Below, in pieces: positions 52,546-58,242 of a DNA stretch of 58,242 nt. The DNA is from an uncultured Prevotellaceae bacterium (lineage in GTDB: Bacteria > Bacteroidota > Bacteroidia > Bacteroidales > Bacteroidaceae). The DNA lies in assembly GCA_900317635.1 (NCBI GenBank), contig ONHN01000021.1, positions 1-58,242 of the forward strand, written 5' to 3'. Below the pieces are notes generated by a model. That model searched no databases. It was not told the DNA's origin and worked only from the letters and a program-made list of their open reading frames with translations. A program made the translations under genes and the position numbers. Each line of letters begins with the position of its first letter. Position 1 is the first letter of the stretch.

Positions 52546-53385
52546 ATGAACTGCAAGCACATCCTCGGCATTAGTCGCTCCCCGCGTTTCTCGCCCAACA
52601 GCGAAGAGCGCGACGCGGCCATTTTCCAGGCCGTGGCCACGTGCTTGCGCGAACGCGGGGCTATCGTCACAACCCTATGCGAAGACGAACTTTCAGCAGT
52701 GGGAAGTGCCGACCTCATCTTTAGCATGGCGCGCGGCGAGGCCATCAACAAGCTCTTAGCGTTAGCACCTAACGTCCCTATCATCAACCGCCCACAGAGC
52801 ATCGCCCACAACCGCGCCCGCCTGCAACAGCTACAGCTCCTTCGCCATAAGCTCCCCAGTGCTTGCCCCCCCTATGCCCCTCTCCCTTCAACCGACACCG
52901 AGGGGCTGAAAGCCTTGCTACCAGCCTGGCTGAAAACCAACGGCGACGGCGAAACGGCGACGGACGTGCGCTACGTCGAAGCCCCCAACGAGCTTCTTAA
53001 AGCTCTTGAAGAAGGAAAAGGACGATATGCGCTGCTAATGAAACACATAACGGGCGACCTCGTGAAGTTCTACGGCGTAGCCGACACGTTCTTCCATTGG
53101 CAATACGCCACACCCCCCGATGCCGCCTCGGCATCCTTCAGCAAGTTCGGAAACGAACGCATCAACGGACGCGCTGCAGGCTACGAGTTTGACGTAAAGG
53201 CCCTGCAAAGCATCGCCGCGACAGCCGCTCGCACCATCGGCTTCGACATCTATGGCGGCGACGCCGTCATCACCGCCCAAGGCGAAATCTTCATCATCGA
53301 TTTCAACGATTGGCCCAGCTTCTCCTCCTGCCGCGAAGAGGCCGCTGAGGCTATAGTAAAGCACATTATAAAATATAATGAGTAA
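52546..53385 (+). CDS. ATP-grasp-like protein of unknown substrate
   Basis: The protein has 279 residues. The fold is suggested by INRPQSIAHNRARLQQLQLL, GRYALLMKHITGDLVKFYGV and GEIFIIDFNDWPSFSSCREE (about 245-265), the last resembling the metal-binding D-x-N segment of ATP-grasp ligases. The substrate is unknown. It lies between the nucleotidyltransferase and, in the original gene order, the CDP-alcohol phosphatidyltransferase. The last codons (IIKYNE) are AT-rich, and the following methyltransferase gene starts 8 nt inside it. Confidence 0.72.
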   Translation: MNCKHILGISRSPRFSPNSEERDAAIFQAVATCLRERGAIVTTLCEDELSAVGSADLIFSMARGEAINKLLALAPNVPIINRPQSIAHNRARLQQLQLLRHKLPSACPPYAPLPSTDTEGLKALLPAWLKTNGDGETATDVRYVEAPNELLKALEEGKGRYALLMKHITGDLVKFYGVADTFFHWQYATPPDAASASFSKFGNERINGRAAGYEFDVKALQSIAATAARTIGFDIYGGDAVITAQGEIFIIDFNDWPSFSSCREEAAEAIVKHIIKYNE

Positions 53386-54175
53386 TACATCGCTTAATAA
53401 ATATCTTAATCAAATTATACAAGGAGATTGTTTAGATGTTTTAAAACAGTTTCCTGATAATTGTATAGACTTAGTCGTAACTTCACCTCCCTATAACCTC
53501 AAGAATTCAACGGGAAACGGAATGAAAGATGGGCGCGGTGGAAAATGGGCTAACGCTGCACTTATACAAGGCTATGACACCTATGACGATTGTTTGCCTA
53601 ATGATATGTATGCTAAATGGCAACACAATGTTCTCTTAGAATTGCTAAGGGTCGTCAAAGATGATGGAGCTATTTTCTACAACCATAAGTGGCGTGTGCA
53701 AGCAGGTCTTATCCAAGATCGAAGAGATATTGTATATGATGTACCTCTGCGCCAGATAATCATTTGGAAAAGAAAAGGAGGTATCAACTTTAATCCAGGC
53801 TACTTCCTACCTACTTACGAGGTTATATACCTCATTGCAAAGAAACAATTCAAACTTAAGCCACATGCAAATCGATACGGAGATGTATGGGAAATACAAC
53901 AGGAACAGCGCAATGACCACCCCGCCCCATTCCCTGTAGAACTAATTGACCGTATCATTTCTTCTACTACAGCTGAAATTATCTTAGACCCGTTTATGGG
54001 GTCGGGAACTACAGCTGTCGTTGCTGCAGGTTTAGGCCGTCAGTTTATTGGCATTGAGAAATCTGAAAAATACTGCAAAACTGCGCGTCAGCGATTAGAA
54101 AGGAACCGCATCTATCCTGAAACTGCGCGCTTTCATCAACCTACGCTATTTTCGGAAATAACGATGAATGGATAA
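53378..54175 (+). CDS. DNA N4-cytosine (or N6-adenine) methyltransferase of an MvaI/BcnI-type system
   Basis: The protein has 265 residues. Catalytic motif IV is TSPPY (35-39), and motif I DPFMGSGTTAVVAAG follows near 204, the beta-class order. The SPPY form is typical of N4-cytosine methylases, agreeing with the MvaI/BcnI-type endonuclease encoded 12 nt downstream. The sequence is AT-rich compared with every flanking gene, indicating recent transfer. The start overlaps the ATP-grasp gene by 8 nt. It protects host DNA at the sites cleaved by its partner. Confidence 0.9.
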   Translation: MSNTSLNKYLNQIIQGDCLDVLKQFPDNCIDLVVTSPPYNLKNSTGNGMKDGRGGKWANAALIQGYDTYDDCLPNDMYAKWQHNVLLELLRVVKDDGAIFYNHKWRVQAGLIQDRRDIVYDVPLRQIIIWKRKGGINFNPGYFLPTYEVIYLIAKKQFKLKPHANRYGDVWEIQQEQRNDHPAPFPVELIDRIISSTTAEIILDPFMGSGTTAVVAAGLGRQFIGIEKSEKYCKTARQRLERNRIYPETARFHQPTLFSEITMNG

Positions 54176-54187
54176 CTGATTAATAAT

Positions 54188-55021
54188 ATGAGTACCAATA
54201 TGAAATCTTTCACTAAAGAAGAACTCATACATTTGCTACAAAACATTGCTCAAAGAGGATGGATAGAAAACTATCGAGGTAAAAACAATGGGGCTGTGGG
54301 TAATATCATAGAGGATTTGTTAGGCATAGAAGAAAACAACTTGCCTATACCTAACGCTGCCGAATGGGAATTAAAAGCACAAAGAAGTCAATCTAACTCG
54401 CTTTTAACACTTTTCCATTGCGAACCCTCACCTACCGCTCTTCGTATCGTGCCAAATCTTCTTTTACCTAACTATGGCTGGCCACATAAACTAGCAGCAA
54501 TAAAATATCCTAACGAAGAAATGAGCTTTAGAGCTACAATTAACACTAAAACTGCCAACGAAAGAGGCTTTTACGTTGTAGCTAATGACTCGGAACGAAG
54601 AATTGAAATACATTTTAGTGAAAAAGCTGTTGATGACAAACATTTGCAATGGCTCAAATCTATTAAGAGACGTGCTGACTATAATGCCGACTTAAACCCT
54701 ATACCTTATTGGGGATATGATGACCTTTGTTACAAAGCTGGTACGAAACTAAAAAATTGTTTCTTTATTGAAGCGGAAACTAAAAAGGAGAAGGTAAACA
54801 ATCACTTTGTCGAGTTCTTCAAATATAGCTATATCCTAAAGCTTTCAGGGTTTAGCAGCCAAGCTTTTATTGACGGTATTAAGCAAGGCCTAGTATATAT
54901 TGACTTTGATGCTCGTACAGGCCACAATCACGGAACCAAGTTTCGTGTTAACTCTAACTACATACCTTCGTTTTATTCAGACAAAGAAGTAATCATTGAT
55001 TGTAGAAAGGAAAATGAATAA
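54188..55021 (+). CDS. MvaI/BcnI-family type II restriction endonuclease
   Basis: The protein has 277 residues. It shows the family block NNGAVGNIIEDLLGIEENNL and EWELKAQRSQSNSLLTLFH, with the catalytic E61-x-K63 preceded by an acidic residue, and VEFFKYSYILKLSGFSSQAF. Family members cut CCWGG or CCSGG; which of these is not readable here. The AT-rich coding sequence equals that of the adjacent methyltransferase. The alternative start M5 (54200) is possible. The gene ends 16 nt before the CDP-alcohol phosphatidyltransferase start. Confidence 0.9.
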   Translation: MSTNMKSFTKEELIHLLQNIAQRGWIENYRGKNNGAVGNIIEDLLGIEENNLPIPNAAEWELKAQRSQSNSLLTLFHCEPSPTALRIVPNLLLPNYGWPHKLAAIKYPNEEMSFRATINTKTANERGFYVVANDSERRIEIHFSEKAVDDKHLQWLKSIKRRADYNADLNPIPYWGYDDLCYKAGTKLKNCFFIEAETKKEKVNNHFVEFFKYSYILKLSGFSSQAFIDGIKQGLVYIDFDARTGHNHGTKFRVNSNYIPSFYSDKEVIIDCRKENE

Positions 55022-55037
55022 ATACGACACTGCAATA

Positions 55038-55970
55038 ATGCCAAATCAAACCACCCTCCAATCCTCCCTCAAGAGCCTCGACACCGAAGAATGGCTCGAC
55101 ATCCACTTCACGCGCCCGCTCGGCCTACTGTGGGCTCGTTTCTTCATACGCCTGGGCGTCCACCCCAACGTGGTCACGGTGCTGAGCATCTTTCTGGGCG
55201 TGGCGGCCGGCGTGCTGTTCTACTTCGACAGCTTCGCACTCAACGCGCTGGGCGTGTTGCTGCTTGTTTGGGCCAATATCTACGACTCCACCGACGGACA
55301 AATGGCGCGCATGACGGGTCAAAAGACGCGGCTGGGCCGCATACTCGATGGCGCGGCTGGCGACTTCTGGTTCGTGGCCATCTACTCCGCCATCAGCTTG
55401 CGCCTTATGCCCCAAAACATTCCTGGCACTGATGTCAAGTGGGGCGTATGGATTTGGCTCTTCTGCGCTTTTGCGGGCTTCGTATGCCACGCCAAGCAAT
55501 GCCAACTCGCCGACTACTATCGCAACATACACCTCTACTTTCTAAAAGGAAAAAGCGGTAGCGAGCTCGACAGCAGTCCCAAGCTGCGCGAAGAGTTTGC
55601 CACGCTCTCGTGGGGCAAAGACTTCCTGTGGAAGTTCTTCCTTATGTTCTACGTCAACTACACCTCGGCACAAGAAAAGATGACGCCCCGCTGGCAGTCG
55701 TTGCGCCGCACGCTCAAAGAAACCTACGGCGATGGCCCTGCCCCCGAAGCCGTGCGCCAAGAATTTCGCAAGGGGAGCCTTCCCCTCATGCCGCTGGCCA
55801 ACGCCTCTACCTTCAACCTACGCGCCATCGCACTCTACGTAGGCATACTTGCCGCCATACCCTGGCTCTATCCCCTCTTCGAAGTCACCGTTATGAACGT
55901 CATTGCCTACGTCATGCGCCAACGCCACGAACGCCTCTGCGCACGCATTGAAGCTAACATTAAACAATAA
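55038..55970 (+). CDS. CDP-alcohol phosphatidyltransferase
   Basis: The protein has 310 residues from the ATG at 55038 (MPNQTTLQSSLKSLDTEEWL); frames from 55014 or 54996 overlap the restriction gene and are probably created by its insertion. The family motif reads DGQMARMTGQKTRLGRILDG+AAGD (D-G-x2-A-R-x8-G-x3-D-x4-D). About six membrane helices are seen. It transfers a phosphatidyl group or an activated alcohol to make a phospholipid. The context points to a non-PE head group, possibly inositol. It resembles Bacteroides inositol-lipid synthases in layout, from memory only. Confidence 0.88.
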   Translation: MPNQTTLQSSLKSLDTEEWLDIHFTRPLGLLWARFFIRLGVHPNVVTVLSIFLGVAAGVLFYFDSFALNALGVLLLVWANIYDSTDGQMARMTGQKTRLGRILDGAAGDFWFVAIYSAISLRLMPQNIPGTDVKWGVWIWLFCAFAGFVCHAKQCQLADYYRNIHLYFLKGKSGSELDSSPKLREEFATLSWGKDFLWKFFLMFYVNYTSAQEKMTPRWQSLRRTLKETYGDGPAPEAVRQEFRKGSLPLMPLANASTFNLRAIALYVGILAAIPWLYPLFEVTVMNVIAYVMRQRHERLCARIEANIKQ

Positions 55971-56090
55971 ACAATAAACATTAAACAATAAACATTAAAC
56001 ATTAAGCAAGCCCCCTCGCTGCCTGCAAGGCTATCCAACCTCCCTCCCTTTTGGGGAGGGCCGGGGTGGGGCTTAAACAATAAACGTTGC
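55968..56090 (+). repeat. TAAACNN heptamers and a short inverted repeat
   Basis: Heptamers TAAACAA/TAAACAT begin at the stop codon (55968) and run to about 56003. CCTCCCTCCCTTTTGGGGAG and its complement (GGGAGGGCCGGGGTGGGG) follow. No gene lies between 55971 and 56155. Confidence 0.75.
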
Positions 56091-56155
56091 CTCCCGCGTC
56101 GTTCCGTCTGTTGCTGTACCACAGCAACCTCAACGCCGCTAACAGTAACCGCCCT

Positions 56156-57169
56156 ATGCGTCCATTATATCGTAACCTCTTTTTGCTTTTCGGTCTTGTT
56201 GCCATTGGCGTGATGCTCTACAGCTTCGGCGTTGACTTCAACGACCTGCACAGCCACCTGCGCAGAGCGGGCCTCTACCTGCCCGCCGTGGTGGGCATCT
56301 GGGTCTTCGTCTATGCTTGCAACGCGGGTGCCTTCCAGCTCATCGTCAACAGCGGCACGCACGACAAGCACCTCTCTTTCCTCCACGCCTACAAGCTCAC
56401 CGTGTCGGGCTTCGCTTTCAGCTATACCACGCCCTTCGGCTTTGGCGGCGCACCCTACCGCATCATGGAGCTCAGCCATTACATCGGAACGGCGCGCTCC
56501 GTCTCGGCCACGGCACTCTATTCCATGATGCACATCCTCTCCCACTTCGTGCTGTGGATGACGGGTGTCGCGGTGTTCCTTGTGCTCTACTTCGACCGCA
56601 TGGCAACGTGGCTCTGGATACTCTTCGCCATCTTCGCCCTCGTGTTCCTCGTCGTGCTCTGGTTCTTCTGGTATGGCTATCGCCACGGCATCATCGTGAA
56701 GCTCTACAGCGTCTTGCTCCACATCCCCTACGTCAAGCGTTATGCACGGCGGTTCTACGACAAAAACGTAGAGGCTATGCAGCAAGTGGACCAAAACATC
56801 GCCTACCTCCACAGCCAGCCCCGCGCCTTCTACGGCTCGCTGCTGCTCGAGTATGTTGGGCGCGTCATCAACTCCTTCGAGTTCTTCTTCATCCTGCGTT
56901 CCCTTGCCATTCCCGCCAGCTTCGGCGACGCGTTGCTCGTGTTGGCCTTCAGCTCGCTCATTGGCAATATGCTGTTCTTCTTCCCCATGCAGCTCGGCGC
57001 GCGCGAGGGCAGTCTGGCCGTCATCGTCAAGCTCCTGGGCTTCGGTGCACCCAGCATAGGCATCTTCACCAGCTTCTATACGCGCGTTCGCGAACTCTTC
57101 TGGATCTTCGTGGGCGTAGGACTCGTAAAGTTTGGCAACAAACGACTAATGAAAGATAGCGAACGATAA
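56156..57169 (+). CDS. UPF0104/YbhN-like lysylphosphatidylglycerol synthase transmembrane protein
   Basis: The protein has 337 residues from the ATG at 56156 (MRPLYRNLFLLFGLVAIGVM); the longer frame from 56087 starts in a repeat. About eight membrane segments with TPFGFGGAPYRIMELSHYIG and FFFPMQLGAREGSLAVIVKL are the conserved loops of this flippase-like family. It probably moves or modifies the lipid made by the neighbour; the substrate is inferred from context. Confidence 0.85.
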   Translation: MRPLYRNLFLLFGLVAIGVMLYSFGVDFNDLHSHLRRAGLYLPAVVGIWVFVYACNAGAFQLIVNSGTHDKHLSFLHAYKLTVSGFAFSYTTPFGFGGAPYRIMELSHYIGTARSVSATALYSMMHILSHFVLWMTGVAVFLVLYFDRMATWLWILFAIFALVFLVVLWFFWYGYRHGIIVKLYSVLLHIPYVKRYARRFYDKNVEAMQQVDQNIAYLHSQPRAFYGSLLLEYVGRVINSFEFFFILRSLAIPASFGDALLVLAFSSLIGNMLFFFPMQLGAREGSLAVIVKLLGFGAPSIGIFTSFYTRVRELFWIFVGVGLVKFGNKRLMKDSER

Positions 57170-57188
57170 ACAAAACTCCATACATAAT

Positions 57189-57911
57189 ATGAAAGACATT
57201 AAAGCCATCATCCTCGACTACGGCGGCACCATCGACACGGGCGGTCGCCACTGGGCCCGCGTCCTGCGCGAGGCCTACAACGCCAGCAACGTCCCCATCA
57301 CCGACGAGCAGTTTCGCGAAGCCTACGTCTTCGGCGAACGCGCATTGGCCAAAGCGCCTATCGTGAAGAAGGACGACGATTTCCGCCACCTCCTGCTTAA
57401 GAAGGTGGACCAAGAGATAGCCTGGCTCGAATACAAGGGCTACTGGAACGCCAGCGGCCTCATGCGCGAAGCTGCGCGCTACGACATTGCATCGTTCTGC
57501 GACAACTTCGCCCGCGAACAAACTCGCCGCGCGCGCGCCGTCATCGAAACACTATCCAAAACCTACAAGCTCGTCCTCGTCAGCAACTTCTACGGCAACA
57601 TCCACACCGTACTGGCCGCCTACGAACTCGACCAATTCTTCCCCGACATCATCGAAAGCAGCGTAGTGGGCGTGCGCAAGCCCGACCCGCGCATCTGGAA
57701 ACTCGGTGTGAAAGCCGCTGGCTGCAAAGCCGCACAATGTTGCGTGGTGGGCGACAATTTCCGCAAGGACATCGCTCCCGCCGCCAGCATCGGATGCAAC
57801 ACCATCTGGTTCAAGGGCGAAGCATGGGACGCGAACGAACAAACCGACGAGACGCTACCCAACGCCATCATCACCGCCATTGAGCAACTTCCCGAGGCCC
57901 TGAAGAAATAA
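57189..57911 (+). CDS. HAD-superfamily hydrolase with atypical motif I
   Basis: The protein has 240 residues. Motif I is ILDYGGTIDTGG: the nucleophile D10 is present but the usual D+2 acid/base is Gly12. Motif II is VLVSNFYG, motif III has the Lys in GVRKPDPRIW, and motif IV is VVGDNFRKDI. The lack of the second Asp is common in some HAD branches and suggests a slow or non-phosphatase reaction. As the last gene of the lipid cluster it could dephosphorylate an intermediate or act on the head-group alcohol. Confidence 0.87.
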   Translation: MKDIKAIILDYGGTIDTGGRHWARVLREAYNASNVPITDEQFREAYVFGERALAKAPIVKKDDDFRHLLLKKVDQEIAWLEYKGYWNASGLMREAARYDIASFCDNFAREQTRRARAVIETLSKTYKLVLVSNFYGNIHTVLAAYELDQFFPDIIESSVVGVRKPDPRIWKLGVKAAGCKAAQCCVVGDNFRKDIAPAASIGCNTIWFKGEAWDANEQTDETLPNAIITAIEQLPEALKK

Positions 57912-58073
57912 ACGCCGCGCTTTCGCGCAGTTACGATAAGCACTCTCGAAGCTTCTCTCCCTAACGTGTACTCCATTCGCGGGGATGGAATGCTTTCCAT
58001 GCGGGCGTGGAAAAAAGTCCATGCGGGCATGGAACCCATTCCACCCCCGCATGGACTTTTCTGTATTGCCCAT
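57912..58073. other. gene-free end of the lipid cluster with palindromic repeats
   Basis: Contains CCATGCGGGC-type repeats at 57997-58007 and 58019-58029 and the terminator at 58016-58060, then the MITE at 58074. No ORF of interest. Confidence 0.6.
58016..58060 (+). terminator. terminator of the HAD gene
   Basis: AGTCCATGCGGG (58016-58027) pairs perfectly with CCCGCATGGACT (58046-58057), 18-nt loop, followed by TTTTCTGT. Confidence 0.75.
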
Positions 58074-58242
58074 TATTGGTGTCCGGTAAAAGTTGATATA
58101 AGCAACGAAAGAGTTAGTGTCTATTACTGTTTTGAGGATTTTTATTTATTGGTGTCCGGTAAAAGTTGCCGTAGGCAACATACCATGCTTAACCCCCGTC
58201 GCATGAAATGCGTCGTGGGGTATTAGATGCGGGGTGTATCTG
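58074..58242. mobile_element. nested MITE copies, truncated by the window edge
   Basis: 58074-58146 is the first 73 bp of a copy in the orientation of copy B (TATTGGTGTCCGGTAAAAGT+TG...). At 58147 a new left end TATTGGTGTCCGGTAAAAGT begins in the orientation of copy A and continues to 58242. The nine bases before it (ATTTTTATT) are the predicted target duplication. Confidence 0.85.

Overview
The window looks like chromosome of a GC-rich member of the Bacteroidales, most likely a Prevotella-like organism. The evidence is a fkp-type bifunctional fucokinase/GDP-fucose pyrophosphorylase with a GSCFA protein beside it, BspA-like leucine-rich and CotH/M6 secreted proteins that end in a YDLxGRR...GG(V/I)Y..GxK tail, DUF1573/DUF4421/DUF4834 proteins, and promoters that fit the Bacteroidetes consensus TTTG-N19..21-TAnnTTTG. 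The genus is an inference.

Layout. 1-0.7 kb: decayed gene remnant and tRNA-Thr(UGU). 0.8-2.1 kb: two GYF_2/CD225 membrane proteins. 2.4-4.4 kb: groES-groEL. 4.6 kb: tRNA-Thr(CGU). 5.2-8.3 kb: acetyltransferase-like gene and parE. 8.4-9.7 kb: engB and a small LPS-kinase-like gene, reading left. 9.8-14.2 kb: marC, GSCFA, fkp. 14.3-14.4 kb: an unusual palindromic repeat array. 14.6-20.8 kb: two large secreted proteins with a small MKKTYVSP-type ORF between them. 21.4-29.1 kb: a compact housekeeping run (yicC-gmk-nadD, Gfo/Idh oxidoreductase, DUF4421 barrel, recR, small membrane protein, glycosyltransferase, GNAT). 29.3-31.7 kb: an IS1182-type element that splits a FISUMP-like secreted gene. 32.0-34.8 kb: DUF1573 and BspA-like LRR proteins. 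35.4-39.5 kb: exported nitroreductase, lpxH, DUF59, radC, glycosyltransferase. 39.5 kb: first MITE. 39.8-44.3 kb: CotH protein, DUF4834, pssA, psd (phosphatidylethanolamine synthesis). 44.7-47.2 kb: a single-chain type IIG-like restriction-modification protein, followed directly by a second MITE. 47.5-50.5 kb: umuD, umuC, rlmN. 50.7-57.9 kb: pdxA and a putative phospholipid head-group cluster (NTP transferase, ATP-grasp-like protein, CDP-alcohol phosphatidyltransferase, flippase-like membrane protein, HAD phosphatase) interrupted by an AT-rich MvaI/BcnI-type restriction-modification pair. The right edge ends inside a nested third/fourth MITE.

The most striking non-coding content is repetitive: (i) a REP-like hairpin family in about ten intergenic gaps, with compensatory changes in the stem; (ii) a roughly 250-bp MITE family with 22-bp terminal inverted repeats and clear 9-bp target duplications; (iii) three tandem 71-bp repeats whose last copy supplies the -7 box of yicC; (iv) TAAACNN heptamer microsatellites that start at stop codons; (v) a 99-bp palindrome built from three 21-22-bp repeats. 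Repeats, two restriction-modification systems and an insertion sequence make this a recombination-rich window around otherwise conserved housekeeping genes. All functions are assigned by reading protein motifs; no database search was run.
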